Part shown: positions 7,544 to 15,262 of the stretch, one piece after another
Position numbering within the stretch: position 1 is the first letter of the stretch
Layout of the letters: each line of letters opens with the position of its first letter
From: Candidatus Agathobaculum pullistercoris
Lineage (GTDB): Bacteria; Bacillota; Clostridia; Oscillospirales; Butyricicoccaceae
NCBI GenBank assembly: GCA_019114345.1
Contig: DXFS01000095.1
Location: 1 to 34,660 of the forward strand
Length of the DNA stretch: 34,660 bases
Reading direction: 5' to 3'
Made by a program: the position numbers and the translations under genes
Notes under the pieces: generated by a model
Databases searched by the model: none
Told to the model about the DNA's origin: nothing
What the model saw: the letters and a program-made list of their open reading frames with translations, nothing else

Positions 7544-7606
7544 CCGCCGGCCCATGAATCCTTATATGCAGACTATTGTGGATAACATATTTTTATGATA
7601 AAATTA

Positions 7607-7612
7607 TATAAT
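7607..7612 (+). promoter_or_regulatory. -10 element for the DUF4956-CotH operon
   Basis: A perfect TATAAT at 7607-7612 lies in an AT-rich stretch, with no convincing -35 at 17 bases (AACATA there). A transcript starting near 7620 would carry a leader of about 170 nt before the DUF4956 gene. Confidence 0.5.
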
Positions 7613-7619
7613 ACTACTC

Positions 7620-7788
7620 CGCTTTCAACATGCACTTTCGGATTTATCATGGTCACCAGTTGACCGAACAGGCGGGATCCGCAAAGCAGATCAGTTGCCG
7701 GTCTCTGCCCTGAACGAGCGCATTACCTGCGCCTACGGGCGCGCGGCCGCGCCATTACAAAACAGATAAGGGGGAGAACACTAAGGTA
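7620..7788 (+). ncRNA. Highly structured 5' leader upstream of DUF4956, candidate cis-regulatory RNA
   Basis: Successive helices can be drawn. GGTCA/TGACC is at 7651-7655/7661-7665. CAGG/CCTG (7669-7672/7709-7712) encloses CGG-GAT-CCG and GCAGA/TCTGC (7686-7690/7704-7708) as a three-way junction. GCGCA/TGCGC (7718-7722/7728-7732) and GGCGCG/CGCGCC (7738-7743/7748-7753) follow. CGCAAAGC at 7680-7687 recalls the core of the c-di-GMP-I riboswitch, but the rest of that consensus is absent. No T-run follows the last hairpin, so control of translation is more likely than termination. Class unknown. Confidence 0.4.
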
Positions 7789-8472
7789 ATGAGAGAATAT
7801 TTGATGCAGCTTCTGGAATCCACAGGCGAACTCACTGCGGAGTCCATCCTGCTGCGGCTTGCGGTTTCCGCCGTAATCGGCGGTTTTATTTTCCTTTCTT
7901 ACCGCCTGTCCCACAACGGCAGCGTGTACAGCAAAAAGTTCAATGTATCGCTGGTGGCGCTGGCCGTTATTACCACCACAGTTATGATCGTAATCGGCAA
8001 TAATATCGCGCTGTCGCTCGGCATGGTGGGCGCGCTGTCCATCGTCCGTTTCCGCACGGCGATTAAGGATTCGCGCGATACCGTCTACATCTTCTGGGCG
8101 ATCGTTGTGGGCATCTGCTGCGGCTCGGGCGATTATCTGATCGCCGCTGCTGGCAGCGCTGTAGTTTTTCTGGTGCTTCTTTTGTTCGGCCGCATCCGGA
8201 ACGATAACCGTGCCTTGCTGGTTATGCGCACAGCCCGCATCAATGAGGAAAAAATTGAGGCGCTGATTTTCCAGTATTATGCGCGCAAGGCGATTTTACG
8301 TGTGAAGAACACCACAGAAAGCAGTATTGAATTGATTTATGAACTCAATGCACGCTATCTGGACTCCCGCAAGCAGCCGCCCGGTCAAAAAAGCATTACC
8401 GATGCGGTTTACGAGATCGGCAATATCGAATACTTCAATATTGTCATGCAGAGCGACGAGATCAGCAGCTGA
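7789..8472 (+). CDS. DUF4956 membrane protein
   Basis: The 227-residue product has hydrophobic segments near 19-37, 50-68, 70-85, 96-112 and 115-133, then a soluble C-terminal half. The signature stretch GNNIALSLGMVGALSIVRFR followed by TAIKDSRDTVYIFWAIVVG is that of the DUF4956 family. Its biochemical role is not established. DUF4956 genes are commonly found beside VTC-domain and CotH-kinase genes, and both occur here (CotH immediately downstream, VTC 11 kb further on). ATG 7789 is preceded by GGGGGAG at some distance, and an ATG at 7804 is an alternative. CotH follows after 35 bases. Confidence 0.88.
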   Translation: MREYLMQLLESTGELTAESILLRLAVSAVIGGFIFLSYRLSHNGSVYSKKFNVSLVALAVITTTVMIVIGNNIALSLGMVGALSIVRFRTAIKDSRDTVYIFWAIVVGICCGSGDYLIAAAGSAVVFLVLLLFGRIRNDNRALLVMRTARINEEKIEALIFQYYARKAILRVKNTTESSIELIYELNARYLDSRKQPPGQKSITDAVYEIGNIEYFNIVMQSDEISS

Positions 8473-8507
8473 CCGCCCTCAGCAGCCGCACTGGAAAGGA
8501 GAACGCA

Positions 8508-10052
8508 ATGCGCTACAAAATAATGGGGTTCGCCATGATGGCATTGATGTTCTTCTGCTCCTTTGCGGCTACTGCACTGGATCAGGACAACAGTCAAAAC
8601 CGCATCCACCAGCACCGCAGCTACCAACTGCCGGAAACGGAGTGCACCTGTGACGGCATGGAGCTCTGCACCCACCTGCCGCTGATCCGCATTGATACTG
8701 CAGGACAGTATATTCCCGGCGAGATCATCCGGGATCCGGAAAACAGCGAAGCCGTGCTTGGCTACACGACCACGCAATCCGGCGCAAGCGAGATCCTGGT
8801 GACCATCGAAACCGTTGAGACCGAGGGCGAGTGGCACCATGCCTCCGACCCTGCCGATCAGAGCAGTCAGGCGCTCTTCCGCATCCGCGGCAACAGCTCA
8901 AGGAATTTTGACAAGAAAAGCTACCGCATCAAGCTGGTGGAGGACGAAACGGCTGCAAGCGGCAATGACCTGCCGCTGCTCGGCATGAACCCGGACAACG
9001 ACTGGGCGCTGCACGGCCCATTTCTGGATAAAACACTGCTCCGTAATTACATGTGGATGAATATTTCCGCTGAGGTGATGGGCTATGCGCCCAATGTCCG
9101 GTTCTGTGAACTGATTCTCAACGGCGAATACCGGGGCGTCTACGTACTGATGGAAACCATCAAGGAGAGCGAGTACCGGGTCGATTTGAGCGATTATGAG
9201 GAAGGCTCGACCGCTACCAGTTATCTTCTGCAGCTGGACGCCGTAGGTACGCCTGCAGACCAGAACAGCGCCGATGTCTATTTGGAGAATTATACCTGGT
9301 ACACCCACCAGACTGAGTTCAGCGAAGTTTCCCGGACCGGTTTTTCTATATTATATCCACAAAAAGAGTACCTCTCGGAAGATGTGGTCGGCTATATCCA
9401 GCGGGATGTCAGCCGCATTGAGCGCGGCCTGTATTCCTCCGATATGGTGACTGGTACTTATGATTATCAAAGCGAACTGGATGTGGACTCCTTTGTCGAT
9501 TACTACATTTTGCAGGAGTTCCTTGCAGTGAACGATGCGTTCTCCCGCTCCACCTATCTCTACCGCGATATCCGCGGTACGCTGCACATGGGCCCGGTAT
9601 GGGACTATAACAACGTGCTGAATAATTTCTTCATCGACCTTTCCCGCCGCGGCTTCCTGCTGGCCAACCGCGGCTGGTACGGACGGCTGATAACAAGCGA
9701 AGATTTTGTCGAACGCGTAATTGGCCGCTACCGTCAGCTGCGCCAAGGCGTACTTTCCGACGAATACCTGACAAATTATATCGACGAGGTGATAGCGTTT
9801 CTTGGTCCCGCGATCGAACGCAACGATGAGGTGTGGGGCTACAGCTACAACCCCAGCCTTTTAGAACGGCGCCAGCGCAGAGAGCCCGATGAAGGCGAAA
9901 CCCTCGAGGAAGCCAATCCATGCAGCTACGAGGACGCCATCGGCCGTATGGAGGGCTATATGCTCTCCCGCGCGGAATGGCTGGATGAGCACATCGATAC
10001 GCTTTACCAGTATTGCCATCCGTCCAAAAACGCCTCGCAATGGCTGGGATAA
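8508..10052 (+). CDS. Secreted CotH kinase-like protein
   Basis: The 514-residue product begins with a signal peptide or anchor (residues 1-23) and has the CotH fold. RIRGNSSR (125-132) is followed by KKSYRIKL, NDWALHGPFLDKTLLRNYM (164-182), the strand GEYRGVYVLMETIKES (206-221) and the GPVWDYNNVL metal-binding segment near residue 365. CotH of Bacillus spore coats is an atypical secreted protein kinase; in Clostridia such proteins are often extracellular and sit with DUF4956 and VTC genes. The start has AAAGGAGA upstream. The next gene begins 10 bases after the stop. The substrate here is unknown, and one of the operon's surface proteins would be the first guess. Confidence 0.88.
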   Translation: MRYKIMGFAMMALMFFCSFAATALDQDNSQNRIHQHRSYQLPETECTCDGMELCTHLPLIRIDTAGQYIPGEIIRDPENSEAVLGYTTTQSGASEILVTIETVETEGEWHHASDPADQSSQALFRIRGNSSRNFDKKSYRIKLVEDETAASGNDLPLLGMNPDNDWALHGPFLDKTLLRNYMWMNISAEVMGYAPNVRFCELILNGEYRGVYVLMETIKESEYRVDLSDYEEGSTATSYLLQLDAVGTPADQNSADVYLENYTWYTHQTEFSEVSRTGFSILYPQKEYLSEDVVGYIQRDVSRIERGLYSSDMVTGTYDYQSELDVDSFVDYYILQEFLAVNDAFSRSTYLYRDIRGTLHMGPVWDYNNVLNNFFIDLSRRGFLLANRGWYGRLITSEDFVERVIGRYRQLRQGVLSDEYLTNYIDEVIAFLGPAIERNDEVWGYSYNPSLLERRQRREPDEGETLEEANPCSYEDAIGRMEGYMLSRAEWLDEHIDTLYQYCHPSKNASQWLG

Positions 10053-10062
10053 GGGGTCTGCA

Positions 10063-12192
10063 ATGAAACGGTTTATTATTATAGTCTGCGCTGTCCTGCT
10101 GCTGGCAGGCGGTACCTGGTACGCATCCCTTTATTTCGGCCTGTATATTGACCTGAACCCGGATACGCCGGTTACTGTGCTGTTCCGCACACAGGGAACT
10201 GAGATCCAGCGCCAGGCAGGTGCAGGCGCTTGGGAAAGCATGCGGATACGCGGTGTGGATGTATCCTCCAACCTGCCGGGCGAGCCGCCCATGGATTTCG
10301 CCCCGGAGGAGGAAGATTACCTGCGCTGGTTTGAGCAGATCGGCGCCATGGGCGCCAACACCATCCGCGCCTATACGCTGATGGACGACGATTTTTACAG
10401 CGCTTTTTACACCTATAATATGACACATGATGATCCGCTGTACCTGCTGCAGGGCCTGCAGGTATCGGACGCTGCCAACTACGGCGCGGAGGATGTTTAT
10501 GATTCGGATTTCTTCGGCCTGCTGCTGAAAAACGGCAGGGCCGTGGTGGACGTTATCCACGGGAACCGGATTGTCAGCCCGGGCGATACCAGCGGCACCG
10601 GTTTTTACCGCTGGGATGTCTCCGAATGGGTGGTGGGCTATCTCGTGGGCAGCGAATGGGACAGCGGCAACATCGCTTATACCAACAACAGCACCACCTA
10701 TCCCTCCTCTTATATGGGCACTTACTTTACCACCGGGCCGGATGCGTCCCGCTTTGAAGCGGCCATAGCGCAGGTGATGGATCAGATCACTGGATACGAG
10801 ACGGCAAAGTATAGAACCCAGCGTCTGATCGGTTTTGTCAACGACGCCAACAACGATCCATTTGAATACAGCTATCTGTATTCCACCCGCTTTTTCAAAT
10901 ACAACCAGATTGATGCCGAAAATATTCTGCCAACGCAGGAGCTGCAGTCCGGCTATTATGCAGCGTACCGGCTGAGTTATATTAACCCGGAGTTTGTGCA
11001 GTATCTTTCCGACCAGCAGAAGGCAGAGCTGTCCGGCATACTGGATGCGCTGGATACCTCGGATATTTACCACGGCTACCTGAACCTGCTTGGACAATAT
11101 CACACCATGCCGGTCATTGCAGCAGGCTATGGCTTTTCCACCTCGCGCGCAGCACTGTATGAGGGACAGGAGCCTCTGACCGAACAGCAGCAGGGCGAGT
11201 CGCTCATCCGTGTCTGGCAGGATGCCACAAAAGCCGGCTGGGCGGGTGTGTTTATCTCTACCTGGCAGGATGTGTGGAACCGCCGCACCTGGAACACCGG
11301 CTATGCGACGCTGGATTCGGTCATGCCGGTCTGGCAGGATGCACAATCGGACGGGCAGGGCTATGGCCTGATGGAGTTTTATCTCGGAGAACAGACACGA
11401 TCCTGCTATGTGGGCGGAGACGCATCCGAATGGACACAGGCGGATATTGTGCTGGAAAATGAGCAAGGCAGCCTGTCCATGCAGTATGACGAAAAATATC
11501 TGTACTTTTATGTGCAGGCGGATGCGTTCGACCCCGGGCAGGATATCCTGTACATTCCGATCGACACCCTCTCTTCCCTCGGCAGCACATATTGTGAAAA
11601 CTACGGCGTTTCCTTTGACCGGGCGTGTGATTTTGTGATTTGTATCGACGGACGGGACAACAGCCGTGTCTTGGTGCAGGAACGCTATGAGATCTTATGG
11701 GCGATGCACGCCTATGAGCTTGGCCGCGCGGATGCCTATGACGAGATCCGTTCCGCCAGTTCCCCGGTTTTCCGGACCATCAACTTGATGGTGCAGCGCC
11801 AGGACCCTGTCCCGATCGGAGAATGGTACCCCGCAGTCACCTATGAGACCGGTAAGCTGCGCTACGGCAATACCAATCCGGCATCTGCAGATTTCGATTC
11901 TTTGGCGGACTTCATGTTCACTGAAAAAGGGGTGGAAATCCGCATCCCCTGGCAGATGCTGAATTTCGGCGATCCCGCGGAGCGCAAGATCCATGATGAT
12001 TACTATGAAAACTTTGGCGTTGAATATATCCAGATCGACGAGATGTATGTGGGATTCTCCACAGCAGCTGCAGCCGGTACCCGGATCCGCACCGCTCCTT
12101 TCTCACTGGAGGGCTGGGGTACGGATGTCACCTATCACGAGCGGCTGAAGGAATCCTACTACATGCTGCAAAATTTATGGACCGCCGCATAG
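10063..12192 (+). CDS. Membrane-anchored TIM-barrel (glycoside-hydrolase-like) protein with C-terminal beta-sandwich
   Basis: The 709-residue product starts at ATG 10063 (AAGGGG upstream), has a signal anchor (residues 4-25) and faces outward. MRIRGVDVSSNLPGE and DYLRWFEQIGAMGANTIRAYT are the opening strands of a GH2-type TIM barrel found in polysaccharide gene clusters. Near residues 398-410 it reads ISTWQDVWNRRTWNT; relatives usually show FEW-x-DEW here, so the usual Glu residues are Thr and Val. Residues about 445-705 look like a CBM9/DOMON-type beta-sandwich (GGDASEWTQADIVLENE; YLYFYVQADAF). It may bind rather than cut the polymer. It sits between CotH and the HEAT-like/glycosyltransferase pair. 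Confidence 0.72.
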   Translation: MKRFIIIVCAVLLLAGGTWYASLYFGLYIDLNPDTPVTVLFRTQGTEIQRQAGAGAWESMRIRGVDVSSNLPGEPPMDFAPEEEDYLRWFEQIGAMGANTIRAYTLMDDDFYSAFYTYNMTHDDPLYLLQGLQVSDAANYGAEDVYDSDFFGLLLKNGRAVVDVIHGNRIVSPGDTSGTGFYRWDVSEWVVGYLVGSEWDSGNIAYTNNSTTYPSSYMGTYFTTGPDASRFEAAIAQVMDQITGYETAKYRTQRLIGFVNDANNDPFEYSYLYSTRFFKYNQIDAENILPTQELQSGYYAAYRLSYINPEFVQYLSDQQKAELSGILDALDTSDIYHGYLNLLGQYHTMPVIAAGYGFSTSRAALYEGQEPLTEQQQGESLIRVWQDATKAGWAGVFISTWQDVWNRRTWNTGYATLDSVMPVWQDAQSDGQGYGLMEFYLGEQTRSCYVGGDASEWTQADIVLENEQGSLSMQYDEKYLYFYVQADAFDPGQDILYIPIDTLSSLGSTYCENYGVSFDRACDFVICIDGRDNSRVLVQERYEILWAMHAYELGRADAYDEIRSASSPVFRTINLMVQRQDPVPIGEWYPAVTYETGKLRYGNTNPASADFDSLADFMFTEKGVEIRIPWQMLNFGDPAERKIHDDYYENFGVEYIQIDEMYVGFSTAAAAGTRIRTAPFSLEGWGTDVTYHERLKESYYMLQNLWTAA

Positions 12193-12219
12193 CGGCCGGT
12201 AAAAAAGGGGGAAAGCGGC

Positions 12220-13323
12220 TTGGGAACCGAGATCCTGTTATATTTCTACGGGCTGGTCTGCCTGAGCATGCTGGCCTTTAACATCGTTTATAGTTTATAT
12301 CTGCGTTTGGGCGACCGAAAGCTGGACCAGCGCGTCAGCTTTTTTTCACGCGCGGTAAGCGACCAGCTGCAGCACATCCGGGCAGGGCAGCCCGTAGAGA
12401 CGCGCCACCTTGCCTCCCTCAACCGCAGGCTTTCCCGTGTGAGTAATCTGCTCGCATACGACCGCGCGCTGGAAGCATTGCCGCGGCAGGACGCCGCAGT
12501 AGAGTCTTATCTGCATCAGATCGAGCCGACCATCTTGTACCTCGCCACCAAATACCGCAGGCGTGAAAACACTCAGGCGGCATTTTTCTGTTATTTTTTG
12601 GCGCAGAACCGTATTTTGCGTCAGATGCCGATGGATGAAATACAACGCATTCTTGTTACTTTTACGTCCCGCGACAGCCTGTACTGCCGCGTCAATGCGC
12701 TGAAGGCGCTCTGCGCTTTCGGCAGCGCGGAAACCATTGTGGATACCCTGCTGTACTGCGACCGGCAGAGCAGCTTCCTGCATGCCAAGGTGCTGGTAGA
12801 AACCCTGCTCTCCTTCACCGGGAACCATGCGGAATTAATCCGGCTGGTCTGGGAACGGTTTGACCGTTTTTCCAATGGGACAAAACGGGCGCTGCTGGAT
12901 TACATACGTTTCAACAGCGGGGCGTATTGCGAGCAGATGCTGGGCCTCATGCTTGATCCCAAAACAGATAAGGAGCTGCGCCTTGCGGCAATCCGCTATT
13001 TTGGCCGCTACTATTACCTGCCGGCCAAACAGCCGCTTTTGGAATTTGTGTCCAGCCCGGATGAGCTGAACTGGGAATATGCCGCAATCAGCGCGACAGC
13101 GCTTTCCAATTACACGGGGGAAGACGTGGATGCAGCGCTTGTGCGCGCCATACACAGCTCGAACTGGTACGTGCGCTACAATGCGGCCATCAGCCTCGAG
13201 TCGCATGGGATGACCTATGAAGAAATGCTGGCGGCCGTTGGGCCAGGCGACCGCTATGCACGCGAAATGCTGGCGTACCGCCTGGAGAGCAGGCGTCAGC
13301 AGGAGGAGACACTACTGGTATGA
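12220..13323 (+). CDS. Membrane-anchored HEAT-repeat-like protein coupled to the glycosyltransferase
   Basis: The 367-residue product begins with TTG at 12220, supported by AGGGGGAA 7-8 bases upstream. One N-terminal helix (residues 5-28) anchors it, and the rest is a series of helix pairs: VNALKALCAFGSAETIVDTL, ELRLAAIRYFGRYYYLPAK, WEYAAISATALSNYTGEDVD, WYVRYNAAISLESHGMTYEE. This is the look of HEAT-like repeats facing the cytoplasm. Its stop overlaps the start of the glycosyltransferase by 4 bases (ATGA), so equal amounts of both are likely made. It is a plausible regulatory or scaffold subunit of the synthase. No PilZ motif is present. Confidence 0.8.
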   Translation: MGTEILLYFYGLVCLSMLAFNIVYSLYLRLGDRKLDQRVSFFSRAVSDQLQHIRAGQPVETRHLASLNRRLSRVSNLLAYDRALEALPRQDAAVESYLHQIEPTILYLATKYRRRENTQAAFFCYFLAQNRILRQMPMDEIQRILVTFTSRDSLYCRVNALKALCAFGSAETIVDTLLYCDRQSSFLHAKVLVETLLSFTGNHAELIRLVWERFDRFSNGTKRALLDYIRFNSGAYCEQMLGLMLDPKTDKELRLAAIRYFGRYYYLPAKQPLLEFVSSPDELNWEYAAISATALSNYTGEDVDAALVRAIHSSNWYVRYNAAISLESHGMTYEEMLAAVGPGDRYAREMLAYRLESRRQQEETLLV

Positions 13324-14723
13324 GGGATTTCATTCAATTATTCCTGCGCTGCGTGGAATTCTTTTTTATCCTATACATGGTGGGCTATGCGAGTTTTCTG
13401 TTTCTGTCCGTCACCGTGGGATCATCCACACTGTATGCGGCAAAGCGGCGCAACGCGCTGAAAAACGAGCTGTCCAACGATTATTATGTGCCGGTATCGG
13501 TTATTGTACCGGCGTACAACGAAGAAGTGACCATAGAGGCAACCATCCGTTCCCTGCTCGCGCTGGATTACCGGCTGTATGAGATCATCGTCGTGGATGA
13601 TGGTTCCTCTGACCGGACAAGCGAGACGGTCCAGCATGCATTTGGCATGCGGCGCATAGACCGGCCGATCCAGCAGCGCATTGCCTGCCAGCCGCAGGAA
13701 GCGGTCTATGAGACACGCAGCTGGAAAGTGCCGATCACCCTTGTGCGCAAAAAGAACGGCGGCAAGGCGGACGCGCTGAACATGGGTATCAATGTATCGG
13801 GCTACCCTTATTTCCTGTGTATTGATGCTGATTCCGTGCTGCAGCGTGATTCGCTGGACAAAATCGTGCGGCCTGTCCTCGAGAGCGACAATGTTATCGC
13901 CGTTGGCGGCTCCGTGCGTCCCTGCAACGGGGCGGAAATCGAACAGGGCACGGTCATCCGCTACCGGATGCCGAATAACCTGATCGCCTGCATGCAGGTG
14001 CTCGAGTACGACCGGTCCTTCCTGGCATCACGCATCCTGTTCGACCAGTTTAATGGAAATATTATTATTTCAGGCGCATTCGGCCTGTTTCAGAAAAATC
14101 TGGTGATCGATGCCGGCGGGTACGACCACAATACCATGGGAGAAGACATGGAACTGGTCGTCAAGCTGCATGTCTTCTGCCGCGAACACGGTATCCCCTA
14201 CCGCATCCGCTATGTGACCGATGCGATCTGCTGGACGCAAGTTCCCGAACGGCTGCGCGACCTGTGTAAGCAGCGCCGCCGCTGGCATATCGGCCTGTTT
14301 CAGAGCATGATGAAACACCGCAATATTCTGGGGAATCCAAAATACGGTGCAGTAAGCTTTATCTCGTATTTCTACTTCCTGATCTATGAGCTGTATTCCC
14401 CTTATATCGAAGTATTCGGTATTTTCGCCACCCTGCTGGCCTTTGCGGTGGGGCTGATCAATGTTCCGTTCATGATTTTATTCTTCGGTATTTATGTGGT
14501 TTATTCCGCGGTTCTTTCACTCTCGGCCTTTTTCGCCCGTGTGCATACAGTGGATCTCAAGCTTCATATCACGGACATGCTCAAGGCCATTGGCCTGTGC
14601 ATCGTTGAAGTATCCTGCCTGCGGTTTATCCTGGCGTGGGTGCGCATCACAGCATTGATTGGCTACCGGCAGAAAAAGGACGAATGGGGCAAAATCGAGC
14701 GGCAAAAAATCGAGTTCAAATGA
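13320..14723 (+). CDS. Processive family-2 glycosyltransferase (polysaccharide synthase, IcaA/BcsA-like)
   Basis: The 467-residue protein has an N-terminal membrane helix (about 10-33), a cytoplasmic GT2 domain and three to four C-terminal helices (about 345-450). The processive-synthase residues are all there: DDGSSD (93-98), DAD (169-171), TMGEDME (272-278, catalytic Asp276) and the Q-x-x-R-W motif KQRRRW (317-322). Enzymes of this type polymerise a UDP-sugar and push the chain through the membrane; poly-N-acetylglucosamine, hyaluronan or a beta-glucan are possible and cannot be told apart here. It is coupled to the HEAT-like gene and followed by a coiled-coil gene after 20 bases. There is no C-terminal PilZ domain. 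Confidence 0.93.
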   Translation: MRDFIQLFLRCVEFFFILYMVGYASFLFLSVTVGSSTLYAAKRRNALKNELSNDYYVPVSVIVPAYNEEVTIEATIRSLLALDYRLYEIIVVDDGSSDRTSETVQHAFGMRRIDRPIQQRIACQPQEAVYETRSWKVPITLVRKKNGGKADALNMGINVSGYPYFLCIDADSVLQRDSLDKIVRPVLESDNVIAVGGSVRPCNGAEIEQGTVIRYRMPNNLIACMQVLEYDRSFLASRILFDQFNGNIIISGAFGLFQKNLVIDAGGYDHNTMGEDMELVVKLHVFCREHGIPYRIRYVTDAICWTQVPERLRDLCKQRRRWHIGLFQSMMKHRNILGNPKYGAVSFISYFYFLIYELYSPYIEVFGIFATLLAFAVGLINVPFMILFFGIYVVYSAVLSLSAFFARVHTVDLKLHITDMLKAIGLCIVEVSCLRFILAWVRITALIGYRQKKDEWGKIERQKIEFK

Positions 14724-14743
14724 GTCTTGAAGGAGGGATATAT

Positions 14744-15262
14744 ATGCGGATAGACGAAATGAAAAAAGGCTTTTGGGGCTATAAAAAGGAGAGTGTTTTT
14801 CAGTATATCGCCGAGCAGGAGGAAACTTACTCCCACAGGCTGCAGGAACAAACCGCATCTGCCGAGCAGCAGCTGCAGCAATACCGGAAACGTGTGGACG
14901 AGCTGGAGGAGGAACTGCGCCGCATGCAGACCGAGCTTTCGCAAGCAAGGAAGCATCAGGACATGATCTCCGATGCCCTGCTGGAGGCGCAGGCCTGCGC
15001 GGAACGCATGAAAGCGGAAACACGCAGCCAGGAACTGGAGGCGCGCGAAAAAATACAGGAAACCTTGCGCGCTGAGATGGCTGCGTTGGAACAGTATCAG
15101 GGGAAGATCACGGAATTGCGCAGCTTTTTGCAGGAAATGCTGCAGGTCTTTCAGCAGGCTGCTGCGGATGCATCGCAGAAAGCAGAACAGCTGGCATCTG
15201 ATTCGCCGGCTGAGAATCTGACACTGTTCCAGAAAGCCCAGGAGCAGGAGGACGCAATGTGA
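14744..15262 (+). CDS. DivIVA-like coiled-coil protein
   Basis: The 172-residue product starts at ATG 14744 behind AAGGAGGG. Its head, IDEMKKGFWGYKKESVFQYI, matches the DivIVA/GpsB pattern of a short helix, a GY turn and a V-x-x-Y/F-(I/L) helix start. Residues about 25-150 are a continuous heptad-rich coiled coil (RVDELEEELRRMQTELSQ), and the tail is acidic. DivIVA relatives mark curved or polar membrane and recruit other proteins, so this may position the synthase complex. It shares 4 bases with the downstream EAL gene. Confidence 0.75.
   Translation: MRIDEMKKGFWGYKKESVFQYIAEQEETYSHRLQEQTASAEQQLQQYRKRVDELEEELRRMQTELSQARKHQDMISDALLEAQACAERMKAETRSQELEAREKIQETLRAEMAALEQYQGKITELRSFLQEMLQVFQQAAADASQKAEQLASDSPAENLTLFQKAQEQEDAM

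Noticed and set aside
7660-7712. Full c-di-GMP-I (GEMM) riboswitch call
   Set aside because: Only CGCAAAGC fits; the GCAAACC arm, GAAA tetraloop helix and GGGUUGCC end are missing in the right order.
9631-11466. 611-codon open frame antisense to the CotH and TIM-barrel genes
   Set aside because: It spans two well-supported genes on the opposite strand and shows no domain, signal or start context.
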